From Parietichytrium sp. I65-24A (taxonomy: Eukaryota > Sar > Bigyra > Thraustochytrida > Thraustochytriidae), in NCBI GenBank assembly GCA_012862575.1, contig BLSF01000129.1, forward strand, positions 1 to 46,400: a stretch of 46,400 nucleotides of DNA. The letters run 5' to 3'. Under the pieces are notes generated by a model that searched no databases, had not been told where the DNA came from, and saw only the letters and a list, made by a program, of their open reading frames with translations. Every line of letters starts with the position of its first letter. Within the stretch, counting starts at the first letter, position 1. Below are positions 17,801-28,247 of the stretch, one piece after another. The position numbers and the translations under genes were made by a program.

Positions 17801-20800
17801 CTCTCATTCGTGACTATGGACCGCAGAAACGTTACCTGGACCTGCTCGCCTCCTTGTGCACTTACGAGGACGGTCTCTCGGGAAAAATGGAGTGTATCGT
17901 TAGCAATCAGGAGATGATATTGCAAGAATTGTTTCATCCCAAGATGCGAAAAATTCTTATTCAGACCAGCCACCGTTACAGTGAGGCGCGCGTGAAAAGC
18001 AACCGAGAGCCTGGTCAACTGCGTACCATCTTGGACGAAGATGAATTAATCGGGGCCGGTGGCCTCTTTCGGAGGGGCCAGGTTCTCGTCCATTGGGACC
18101 GGGACCTGTTCGATGTTTCCGCTGAGGAGCTGGGGTGCAAAACTATCTACACCTTTAAAGAGAACGCCTGGGTTGGACTTTGTGACTTGCAGGACAGCTT
18201 TCATCCGGCCGCCAAGCAATTGTTGAGCTATTACCACGGACTGTTGGGGCTTTTTGCAAATCTTGCGGAGGGTAGAAGCTATAATTGCATCTCGGTGCTG
18301 GAAAATTATTTTCCGTACCCTCTTCTAGTCCTTACGATCAACTCATTCGAATTGCAGCCACAATTCCGGGCCTGTTTCGCAGACCTGCTCCAGGTTCTTT
18401 ACCTGGACCGGCATCCGCACTCGGTACTCTGGATTCCTCGCAAGGTTTATTACAACGACCACGCCGAGCGATCGCCTCAAAACGCTTATGGAGCTGTTCG
18501 AGACTCGCCAAGATTCTTCCCTGGGAACACGGACTCCCATGCGATGGGCTGGATCATGGAACGAATCAAGTCCAAAGCCAGTGAGCAGCATTCAGATCGC
18601 GCAGGAAATTCGAGCGCCCCTTCGCCTGATGAAGCGAAGGAGATACCGGATTTCTACTCGATTAGAAGCCCGGACAAGTTTGAACTGTTGCGCAGAGTCA
18701 TTTTTTTCGAACTGGAGCGCTACGGACAAGAGCTGAGAGGGCACGGGGAGCACGGAATGATGATGGATCAGGCCTATCTGCGTGATGCGCATGCTTTGTT
18801 CATTCAGTCCCTCGTCAAGCTGGCACGCCAGCTTCTCTCTCTTGGCTTTCTCCACGACCCGCAGCACATTATAAAGTTTTGCCAAATGTACGTGACAATA
18901 ATGGAAGGCTTCAAGACACGGCGACTCAGCAGGGCGGGGATGTTACTCCAGCAATCTATTTGCAAATTTTTTGCTCTGGTATGTCAATTTGATACGGACC
19001 ACAACGTCTCCCTCATCATCGAGGCGTTTGAGACCGCCTCGAAGGATACACTGATGAAGGCGATTGTGAAGAAGGTGTCAGAGGCATTCACACTGTCGAC
19101 GGATCAGCATTACTTTTTCAAGCGCGATTCTCGCTGGGACCTCTTCGATATCAACAGAAGCCTCACACCGCGGGAATGCAAGTCGTCCATGGACGAGCTT
19201 CTCGTGCACCTCGTCATCCGCTGCGGAAGTGAGACCGACCCTTCTCTGCATGTTCTTGAGCAAGCCCTGACGCTCCTGACCCTGGAGTACAGCAAAGGCT
19301 CCCGGCTGCTTGAGGCGCTCGACAAGCTACTGCTTATCAGCTCCAAATCCGGAATTCGCTATTGCAACTCGATCAAGACCAAGAGCCTCGTTCTCCTGGA
19401 TGACATTCAATCCTATGAGATATGGGGGGTCGCCAACTCCTTCAGCCCGATCAATGACGGCATCGTTGAGCGCGTCCTCTCCACATTGAGGTTCCTCACT
19501 CACGCTTGCAAAAAGCACAAAACGGTGATCGACAGTCTCAATGTTGTCGATGTGGTGCTCGCGGGGTTGCGAGTAGAGAGTGAGGAGACGAAGCACCTCC
19601 ATCTCATGAGAACTCTTTGCTTGAATTTCCTGGTAGCCTATGTTGACGGGGACGCCGAGAACCAGCTGCGCGTATTTGAGGAGCTTCCTTTGCTCGTTTC
19701 CCTGCTCGACACGAACAGAGTTGCTGCAATCCGTTGCTTGTCTGCAACCGTTCGCGCGAATCGTCGAATCTGTATCGAGTTCCCGGAGCACGTGATTGAA
19801 AAGTTAATATCGAGCAGTCCGGCGCTAGACGCTACGCTCGTCGGCTTGCTCTGCCAGCTTTCGTCGGTGAATGGCTTTGGCATCAAGAGAAATCAGGATG
19901 TTATCCTTCACGCTCTCCTTCAAGACGAGGAGATCCATTCTCATTTGCTAGAAATTCTCAGCTTTTTCGACCGAACGGCCAGGTCACTATCGCCGATTCA
20001 CAGGACTTTTGCGCACTCTGGGATTCTGACGCGATCGCCCTCCTCTGACAGCGACGAAGGAGGCAGCTCGAGGCACCTTTTTTCTTCAATCACGTCAGAT
20101 GGTGTCACAAGTACGGTGGCGTTTGTGGATGAAAATGACGACGCGGACGGTGCGCAGTCTATCTTTGGAGACAAGCTCCATGTTCTGACCTTGGAGCTGT
20201 TGTCCGCCATAACGCGAGGACGAAACCCATTCTCAGAGGCCAAAGTCCAGCAGCTTCTTGATCTTGATACCGTGCTCGATCTCTTGACAGGAATTAGCGG
20301 GCGATCTTTCCCCAACGTGCTGCGATGTGTTCTGCTGCGATTTCTCGCGGATGCGTTCTTTGATACAGGTTTGGCTGACACTGGGAGCGTGCAGCAGATT
20401 CCGCGGCTCTCCATTTTGCTAGAGATCCTGGTTGCTGAGCTCCAGGGCTTTGAGGACCGCAATTCCGGAGGGGACACCTTGGCCGACACCATGAACGAAT
20501 ATCGAACTTTGGTGTTTCATGGCTTCTGCTTTGCGCTCAGATCCTTTTTCCAGCACGCGTTTGAATTCCATTCCGCCCCGAGCTCAGTCTTGTCCCTCCG
20601 CGAACCACTCCTTGCCACCTTGCAGAAGGTTGCTCTCATTGCGGAGACTCCCTCGGAACAGCACCTAGTCCGGAAGGCCCGCGCGGCGGTGCTCAAATCA
20701 GTCAGTGGGCACAGAAGAGCACGCAAAAGTAGTGACGAGCGCAGAGCCCAAATTGAGCAGCGAAGACACAGGCGAGAGCAGGAGCTCGAAATTCGCGCAA

Positions 20801-23800
20801 AGGAACGCGAGGCTAAACGTGCGCTTCGATTGGAGACTCGTCTTCGCGGAAAAGCCACTGCGTCCAACTGGGATGCATTCGTGCGGAGGATTAAGCACGA
20901 CAGCGGGATCGCTAGCCTCGTTGAACAGGAGGAGTGCGCACTCATCCGCAGTATTGTTATCGCCAGCGGCAACTACGAAACGATGTTTCGCTTCCACAAA
21001 TCTCTTATGGACTACATTCGTGCATCATGCGAGCAACATCTCATCCGGCCGTCGTTTAAGCTCCCGCTCTCTCGGCGCATGGACCGCACTGCACAGCAAG
21101 TGCTCACGATTCTTCAGTACTTGCTCAAATACATTGACAAAATTGATGTGGCATGGTATCCTGTCGGCTCTGGTCGCGAGGAAGTGCTCATCGACACTCA
21201 GAACAGACTAACTTCGATGGGGGCCGTGGACATGTGCTTTGAGCTCTTTTGCATTAACGCCTCTCAGGAGCTCGACCGCAAGACAGTCGAAACGCTGATC
21301 GCGCTTCTCGAGGGTGGAAATCAACAAGCGCAAGAGCGACTCTATCAGCTTTTGATTCACGCCCGTGGTGAGAAATTCTTCAGCAAGTTGAGCGAACTTT
21401 TCAAGACTATTGGCGAGGCAGCGAGGCTGGAGATCAAGCTGGAGAAAAAGCGCAGGAGTCAGGAGGACCAACTTTTCCTTCGCGCGGAGAGCGGGGACTC
21501 GGTGTCAGTCATTTCGGGGGGCTCTGGAACGTTACCGGAATCGGTGGCAGCCTCTTCATTTAATCGAACCGACTCCTCATGGGCGTCGCTCTCATCTTCG
21601 AGCTCAAGCTCAGAGTCTGAGGAGAGCGATAGTGACAGCGAATCCGTGGAGGACGATCACTTGGGCGGCGGGGAGGATGGCTCCACGACCGACACCGACG
21701 ATGACTCCAGGCGGGACGGGGTGCTCGATTCAGAGATTGATGAGGACCTCGCTGAAGTGGTTGAGGTTGAAGGACTGTTTGAGCTCAACGCTCCTAGAAC
21801 CCGTAGAAGCTTAAAGCGAAAACGAACACAGGCAGAGATGCAGCAAAAGCAAAATGCTCGTGACATCGTCATGGTGATCCGTTTTCTCCAACTCTGCATG
21901 GAGGGTCATTACCTAAACATGCAAGATCTACTTCGCGATCAAAGCGAGGTCACTGGACACAGGCACAGCAAGAATATCATTGTTGCTGCGGTGGGTCATG
22001 CACAAATTTTGTCAAAGAGCGACGAGCTCTTGGCCACTTCCAGGAAGGAAGTTGTTCAGCAATTGACTGGCATCTTTGATTTCTTGATTGAGTCCATGCA
22101 AGGGCCCTGTTACGAGAACCAGCTTTTGCTCGCCGACCCGCTTCATCACGTGGTGGAGATGATTAAAAAGATCCTCCTCACTTCCTTTTCGCTGAGTGAG
22201 GCATTTCTCGAAAACCCAAACGTTGATTTCGGTGACCCCGATGATCTGCTGGATAGTACTGTGACCAATGACTCTGCTTCTACGGACGAGCTTGTAGCTG
22301 GTCTACCGGAGGAAGTTGCCGATGCGCTTTTCGTTCTCGAGCTCAAGGGCAAAGCTGTGCGAACATTGGTGTCCATGCTCGAAGGACGTCAGGACAACAA
22401 GGTAATGGACATTTTCGCAGCAGAAGTAGACCCCTCGTTGTTGCGCTCGCGATTCGTGGAGATTCACCGAGCTGCGACCTACTTTGAAAGGCGCCATGAC
22501 CGCGCGAATCGGAGACGGTTCTTGGAGCAAGGAATCGACATTATGACGCTGCTTACGTCTCTGTCGGACTTTCATCGAGACAGGCTGTCACGAAATGATG
22601 AGGAATACTCTATTTCGGATCATAAGTCCATGTTTACCTACTCGAAGCGAGAGATGGAGGCCATGGTGTACTTTGGCGATGCAATAAGAAACGTCGAAGT
22701 CTTCTTTAAAGGGGCGGTGCACCGTATTTTCTTTCCAAAGCCCATCGCGCTCCGCTTTCTCTCTCACTCGGCCCGTGTTCGTCTTTTGCAAGACATTGAC
22801 GTCACCAACACGGACACTCGCCTGCGCGACTTTCTGGAGGCGGCTCGCTCCCTACTGGACGAAATGACGCAGATTCAGCAGCTCTCGGATGCGATCCCGG
22901 TTTTCATTCCCATCAAGCAACTATTGATGGACTTGGATCTCTTCAGGCAGGTGGTTTTCGGCCTTTCGCTGCTCACTAACTTTTGCCTAGTATTGAGTAT
23001 ATCCGAGAGCAACGATCGATGCGACGTCATAAGCGATGCGCAATGTGCCGCAAACGCTGGAGAGGCATATTCCGCCGCCGGTCCGTACTTGAGCAAAACA
23101 GGTGTTTGGGCCTGCCTTGGCGCGGCAAGAGTGCTTGTTGTAATGCAGATCATACTCTTGATCATGTTGAGGACCATTCATTTCGGAACCCAGGGGCCCA
23201 TCATGTTCAAAAAGCTGACCCGAAAGGTGCGCGCGGCGCAGCAGAGGTCCATGCGGGCGTTTGGGGCCCAGACTACCATAGATGTACAGAACAAAGGGCA
23301 GCAGAATAACGTCGCTGATGCAGAGCAAGAGGAGTTGCTTGTGGCGGACACATTGTCGATCCCGATGGACAAGTCCGGGGTATTGAGCTCTATGAAGCTC
23401 GCAGTCGGCTTTGGTTTTGTTTCCGTCTTCTTGGTGCTGCGTTATGGCTTTGATGTCCTGTTAAGTAGTAGATATCTGAATTTGGCACAAGCGTGGTTTG
23501 CTTGCCAGATGCTTTTGTCTCTTCGGCATGAGAGGCACTCTGGCGGCGAGCGCATTGCCTCTCGCCTCGGGTCTCCAGCTGCAGTGTGGTTTTGCTGCCT
23601 GTATGACGTTGGGTTTGAGGTGGAAGCCCTCTTCCAATTAGCTTGCATAGGTGGCTGCTACTACGGGCTAGATTTTGAGCAGAATGGATATCTCTTAAGC
23701 TTGCCGCTGTTTGACATTGTCCTCAGTAGCGAGACGCTGCTAAACGTGGTCCGAGCGGTGGTGGTGCCTTTTCAGAGTCTGCTGATGACCTTTATCTTGC

Positions 23801-24555
23801 TAGCCCTGACCCTGTACTCTTTCGCGTTCGTGGCATTCACTTACTTTCGGGACCACTTTTACGATGAAGATACCGGCGAAAATGTATGTAAGAGCCTCCT
23901 GGGTTGCTTTTTGCTGAGTCTTGATGTGGGGCTGCGAATTGGAGAGGGGCCTGCAGCGGTAATGTCCAAGCTTCCCACCAGCGACGAGAATGCTCAATGG
24001 CGCTACGCCTTTGACTTGATGTTTGTTGTCATCATATCCATCTTTCTGCTCAATGTTGTGTTTGGAATCATTATCGATACCTTCTCAGCTCTGAGAGAAA
24101 CACAGCACGACCGCGAGTCGCAGCTAAACAATTACTGCTTCATATGTGGATTGCAGCGCGGCGCGTTCGATCGTATTGCGTTTGAGTACAAGCAAAAACA
24201 GGATGAGCTTCCGCACACCGCACACCGCGAATTCAAAAGCGGGTTCTACTATCACATCTCAAACGAGCATAGCTTGTTCGACTACTTGGCTTTTATTTTG
24301 CACCTGGAGGAGAAGGAGAAAACGGAGTGCAATGGAGTGGAGAGTTTTGTGATTGAGGAGCTCAACAAGTCGGGTGGCGACCCGGTGTCATGGATCCCCA
24401 ACGGCCGGGCTCTTGCGCTCGGGCAGGAGAAAGACGACTCCCTTACTGTTCTCGAGCAGCTCGAGGCAACTTTGATGAGTATGTTATTATTGCAGAGCAA
24501 GCGGATCAATCAGCTTGACAATAAAATGGAGATGCTTTTCGACAACATCCGTTGA
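14071..24555 (+). CDS. Giant IP3-receptor/ryanodine-receptor family calcium channel
   Basis: A single uninterrupted frame gives 3,494 residues from the ATG at 14071. The family forms tetrameric endoplasmic-reticulum Ca2+-release channels. Residues 1-500 are disordered with Glu-rich and poly-Asp tracts. MIR/ligand-core beta-trefoil segments follow at about 518-600, 755-780 (WGDRVSFRHLVTGRYL) and 845-880. RIH-type helices lie at about 1140-1192 and an RIH-associated segment at about 2596-2625 (IRFLQLCMEGHYLNMQDLL). Membrane helices are at about 2961, 3011, 3109, 3169, 3233 and 3314-3340. The pore (3271-3298) has GEGPAA at the filter position. S6 and the linker match IP3 receptors closely (NVVFGIIIDTFSALR, then YCFICGL). 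Cys3356, Cys3359, His3395 and His3400 rebuild the conserved C-terminal zinc site, followed by a short coiled coil. Whether IP3 is the ligand cannot be decided from sequence. Confidence 0.92.
14758..14803 (+). repeat. (GAT)n microsatellite encoding poly-Asp in the channel
   Basis: About 15 consecutive GAT codons, preceded by interrupted GAT/GAC codons from 14725, encode an Asp run in the cytosolic N-terminal region at about residues 230-245. Perfect codon identity indicates recent slippage expansion, so length is likely to vary between alleles. A second, shorter (GCT)n tract at about 15351-15370 encodes poly-Ala. Confidence 0.9.
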
Positions 24556-24746
24556 ATATAGATAGTAAAATTTGATTTGGATATTTTTGGTTCTCTTCCT
24601 TTTTAGTATGAGTAAACGCATCATCCAAAGCGACAATAGCTAGTTCGCTTGTATCTGAGGATTCTAGGCACTGCCTTTTGCCGTATGGCTACCACGTTTT
24701 CTTCAGTATTATACATTGATTGTCACCACGCCAAGCTCAACGGGAC

Positions 24747-25136
24747 TCACACGGAATAGCCTTTCACGTCATGCTTGTCGAATCTGGTTACTGTAGGCCC
24801 TTGATCCCCGCTGCCTTCCTCCGAAGGCTGCACTTGAATGCCAACTTTCTCACAAAAGTCTTGTTTATCCTCAGGAAACTTGAACAGCTTGTCGACACAA
24901 AGCTGCACAAACGTTTGCCTCTCTGCATCCTCCACGGCCTCGAGAAGAAGCGCGCCGGCCTCCATCTTGCTCTTCGTGTCGTGGCATTCACCTGCAAACG
25001 CAACAGCCTGCGCCGCCGTGAGCAAAAAGTTCTGCTGAATATTCTTCAGAAGGCGGCTGCGGTCCTTTTCAGAGGGCTGGCGCGACACCTGAGTCAGCTT
25101 TTGCCGGAACATGCTCTCATCTAGCGGCTCGGCCAT
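24747..25136 (-). CDS. Small DUF4476-like protein
   Basis: The product is 129 residues from an ATG at 25136. Residues 8-100 have the pattern of DUF4476: helices with Phe and Leu at regular spacing, NIQQNFLLTAAQAVAFAGEC in the middle, then a stretch ending LFKFPEDKQDFCEKVG. The family has no established biochemical role, although it occurs in animal and protist proteins. The C-terminal 30 residues are polar and look disordered. No signal peptide or membrane segment is present, so a cytosolic location is likely. It is convergent with the giant channel gene, with 191 bases between stop codons. Recognition is by pattern only. Confidence 0.6.
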   Translation of the reverse strand: MAEPLDESMFRQKLTQVSRQPSEKDRSRLLKNIQQNFLLTAAQAVAFAGECHDTKSKMEAGALLLEAVEDAERQTFVQLCVDKLFKFPEDKQDFCEKVGIQVQPSEEGSGDQGPTVTRFDKHDVKGYSV

Positions 25137-26386
25137 TTCTCTTACACTACTCTAACAATCTTTCTGCCGTTTCAGCTCGTTCTTTGTCCGACGAAGACTT
25201 ACAAAACACGTTTCTCCAAAGTCTCCAAAGTCTCTAAAGTCTCCAAAGAAGCAAAGGTGTCTGCCAAAGCTTCTTACTTGATCAAAATCAAGAGCGCGAA
25301 AGAGTTGGAATTGATTACACACAAGGAAGAAAGAAAGAAAGGAAAAACAACGCAGTCACTCTCAATCTTGACGCTTCTCTCGAGGACACTCGTGCGTACG
25401 ACTCCGTATGCCTTTGCTACGGTTACCAACGCACAATCGAGTACTACGGTACAAGTCCACGGTATGATTACCTATAGCGGGTCCCTGTGATGGTAGCAAT
25501 TGTTAGCGCGTTCATAATAGTGATGTAAGGGTGCTTATTTATGTTGAGCAAGCTCTACCTAGCTGGAGCGCTATAGCTGGAGTTAAGAAAAGGTGTAGAA
25601 AATTAAAAATGCGTTTCGCAGAGACCCTCTTGGAGCACCCACATAGTGAAAAGGGCTATGAGTGATAGTGGAAGCCTCTTGGAACGTTTCTCGTTGAATA
25701 AGACTTCTAGAAAATTATGCTAAATAATCATGCCCTGAGGTACCACATAGATCTCGGTCTGTAGACCAGTAGACGTATGCACAACAAGATCCGGGAAGCT
25801 ACTAGCTTGTAGCTGTAAAGAGTAGCTGCAAATAGCTGCAAGTAAGAATACGCTGAGGAGAAAATAATCTCTTTCTACTCTTTCTGTTCAATGTTCAAAG
25901 TACGAATGTACGAATGAACAAAGAAAGAACAACAAAAAATGCATTCATTTGAACATTCAATAAGTTTACGAGAAAGTATCCCATCTCGAGCCGGTTACGA
26001 TGGGTCCTCGAGTACCAAATTACCGGTCCTCTGGCGAGTTTAATCTTCACGTTATCGTGGAGCATCGATGCCAGAACTATCCTGGTAGGGACGGAGAGAG
26101 CAAAGAACGTGGAAAGTGTGTTTGGGAAGATGGAAAAGCGAGGTGTATGGTGGTGTTTGTCCAAACTTTGATGGCCTGACTGCTACTCGGCCATGCGGAA
26201 TGGCAGTAGGGAAAGAGAGGAACTTGTGCTGCGGGCCATTGCGCACGAGTATCCCAAAGCATTCCAAAAGCCGTTGCTTACAGTGTCTAGACAACTGCCA
26301 GTGGGCGACAGACGGGCGACTGCCTCTGGCGCAATTCTGGCCGACGAGCAAAGAAAAACTTGCTGAGCTGCGCTCACAGTCAGTCA
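25137..26386. other. Intergenic region; no gene seen
   Basis: This 1.25 kb stretch divides the upstream sides of a minus-strand and a plus-strand gene. It contains four copies of a nonamer TCTCCAAAG (one with a T substitution) at 25213-25248. An AT-rich part from 25500 to 25980 carries GTTCAATGTTCAAAG and ACGAATGTACGAATGAACAAAG. None of the open frames looks coding. Confidence 0.5.
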
Positions 26387-26435
26387 CTCCAAACTCCAAA
26401 CTCCAAACTCCAAGCTCCAAACTCCAAACTCCAAA
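26387..26435. repeat. Heptamer CTCCAAA, seven tandem copies
   Basis: Seven head-to-tail copies, the fourth ending in G instead of A, lead directly into a larger duplication. The same core (CTCCAAAG) occurs as a nonamer repeat 1.2 kb upstream at 25213-25248. Confidence 0.9.
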
Positions 26436-26517
26436 CTTGAACGCAAACGCTTCGACGTTCCAATCCAGATAAAACTCCAAACTTGAACGCAAACGCTTCG
26501 ACGTTCCAATCCAGATA
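26426..26517. repeat. Perfect 46-bp tandem duplication upstream of the DUF2867-like gene
   Basis: Bases 26426-26471 and 26472-26517 are identical. Each copy begins AAACTCCAAACTTGAACGC and ends TTCCAATCCAGATA. The first copy overlaps the end of the CTCCAAA heptamer run, and the second ends 33 bases before the ATG at 26551, so the duplication sits in the presumed promoter or leader. Confidence 0.95.
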
Positions 26518-26550
26518 GTTGCATCATAAGCTTGCCGCCGAAATAGAGAG

Positions 26551-27180
26551 ATGCTGAGAAACGTCGCAAAGTTGGCAACAGCCAGCTTGGTCGCCGGAAT
26601 TGTTCCGGCAACGTACATGATCTCGCGGGGGGTTACGAAGATGGGTGAGCTGCCCAAAGAATCTCTGCTGCGACGACGAGCAGACGATCTCGATTCCAAG
26701 TTTGCATCTCCGGGGAAACCGATGATAGACGCTTTCGAGATAGAGGTGAAGATGGAGGGCGCCGAATCTGCAAGCGAGCAAGATGTTCTGCTTCGGTTTG
26801 TCAGAAGCTTCTTTTCTAGCCCCGCGTTTGCGATGGAGCATCTTCTCTTTAGGATGTTAACGAACGATTGCCCCTCTGTGGAGCAGATCCAGAGTAAGAA
26901 TTTCGAAGTGGGGGACAGCGTAGCAATATTCCATGTCGTCGAACGAGCTCCACAGCAAGCTCTCTTCTGCTGGGCAAAAGCCCGCCCCGTCGGCCTGACG
27001 TGGTTCCAGGCCGAGCGAGTTAGCAGTGATATCTGGCGTCTTCGCTTCGGCTCTGGCGTGAGCGCAGATGCCCAGACAAGTTTCTCACTCCTGCTGCCGT
27101 TTCATCTTTGGTATTCGCGCGTCTTGCTCGGCTCAGCCGCTCGCACATTCCAGCAGAGCTTGCAAGCAGCGTCGACGTGA
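26551..27180 (+). CDS. Small DUF2867-like protein with an N-terminal hydrophobic segment
   Basis: The product is 209 residues from an ATG. Residues 5-25 (VAKLATASLVAGIVPATYMI) form a hydrophobic segment after a short basic start, either a membrane anchor or a mitochondrial targeting/anchor sequence. The rest resembles the SRPBCC-like DUF2867 fold: DAFEIEVKM, FVRSFFSSPAFAMEHLLFRMLT, FEVGDSVAIFHVVER, WRLRFGSGVS and LLPFHLWYSRVLLG in the expected order of strands and a long final helix. DUF2867 proteins have no established function. The assignment rests on pattern and may be wrong; the frame itself is well supported by length, start and composition. A 46-bp duplication lies immediately upstream. 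Confidence 0.6.
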   Translation: MLRNVAKLATASLVAGIVPATYMISRGVTKMGELPKESLLRRRADDLDSKFASPGKPMIDAFEIEVKMEGAESASEQDVLLRFVRSFFSSPAFAMEHLLFRMLTNDCPSVEQIQSKNFEVGDSVAIFHVVERAPQQALFCWAKARPVGLTWFQAERVSSDIWRLRFGSGVSADAQTSFSLLLPFHLWYSRVLLGSAARTFQQSLQAAST

Positions 27181-27577
27181 ATCTCTGGGTCCTCGGTGAA
27201 CGAAGCCAGACTAAACGAGAAGAGTTTACTCATAGAACAAGAGAATGACTGAAGATAGATTCCACCATCCTGAGCTGTAATTCACCCAATTGCAAAAAAG
27301 AGGAGACAGGAAAGCACCAAGTCAGGCCGTACGTAAACAGATTGTCGCCATTGCTTTCATCACATCAATACTTTGTCGACAAGTTGGGACAGAGATCCCA
27401 CTACAATTTGCGCCTCAAGGCACTCAAAACGAAACGTATGACCGACCGTCTCTATGCAGTCGTCTTCTCCTCTGACTAACTTGAGCCGTGTTCACCTGAG
27501 ACAGTTTCGATGAAGAGGTCTACGATCTTCACGACGACTCTTCCAGCTCATTTCTGTTTCCAATCTGAAAGTATTGA
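27181..27577. other. Convergent 3' spacer; no gene seen
   Basis: This is the 3' flank between the DUF2867-like gene and the ArfGAP-like tail. No coding frame or structured element is recognised. Confidence 0.5.
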
Positions 27578-27838
27578 TCAGACTACTGGAGTCGAAGTTG
27601 CACTTTCGAACGCGTCCTGCTCCTGCTCCTGCTCCTGCTCCTGCGACTCTCGACCAAAATAGGCGTCACTAGAGATTGACTGTGCCCCGCCGAATTGGTT
27701 TAATTTATCCTCCCGCTCACGTGTTTCCTGGGCCGTCTCTTTCTCGTCGCGAAAGAAGGCATCGCTAGAAATACCTTTCGCGTGTTTGAACTTGTGTTCA
27801 GCCCATTCAATCTTTAATCCACTCTTGAAGCTGCGAAA
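27578..27838 (-). pseudogene. Orphan C-terminal exon of an ArfGAP2/3 (Glo3-motif) protein
   Basis: About 86 residues end at a TGA or TAG-type stop at 27578-27580. Two copies of the ISS/Glo3 motif are clear: KHAKGISSDAFFRDE and FGGAQSISSDAYFGRES. These repeats are diagnostic of ArfGAP2/3/Glo3, GTPase-activating proteins for Arf1 on COPI vesicles. The frame has no ATG; the only upstream initiator-like codon is TTG at 27844. An AG acceptor at about 27840-27839 (pyrimidine-rich TTATTTTTCATGTCTCTTGAAG) could begin a terminal exon. However, the 400 bases between it and the DHX29 gene contain no minus-strand frame that could encode the ArfGAP zinc finger. It is therefore either a terminal exon of a gene with a very long intron, or a detached remnant. 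A (CTCCTG)n run encodes the EQEQEQEQ tail. Confidence 0.6.
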
Positions 27839-27863
27839 CTTCAAGAGACATGAAAAATAATTG

Positions 27864-28033
27864 CTCAGTCAGTCAGTCAGTCAGTAAGTCAGTCTTTCAA
27901 AATCAATCACAAGTCACTCGTGACCTCGTGACACGAGTGACACGAGTGACACGAGTGCAAGGCAAACAAGCCCTGTTGAAAGTAAGGTTGCATCAATCAA
28001 TCAAAATCAATCAATCAATCAAAATCAATCGAT
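27864..28033. repeat. Cluster of three different microsatellites upstream of the DHX29 gene
   Basis: The cluster comprises (CAGT)n at 27866-27894 with one interruption, the nonamer TGACACGAG three times at 27929-27955, and (ATCA)n with AAA interruptions at 27991-28030. They fill most of the 400-base spacer between the ArfGAP-like tail and the helicase start. Confidence 0.85.
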
Positions 28034-28247
28034 GATTCGCGGAACCCAATTTCCCTCGCCTCACATCACCGACCAGAGGCTTCAGAGGCATTCAAAGGCG
28101 CATACTAACCCACCATTTGCGTATATTTGCGTGTCGCGAGCGCACGGCACAACTCCGGGGAACGCATTTCCCCGCGTACCCTCGACTTTCCCCTGCATTA
28201 CCTCCATTCAATCCGCGAGGACCCCGTTAGTTTCTTCTTGAAAAACG

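Noticed and set aside
27850-28035. Plus-strand ORF before the DHX29 gene
   Set aside because: It consists of microsatellite translations (SVSQSVSKSV, RVTRVTRV, SIKINQSIKIN) with no independent coding signal.
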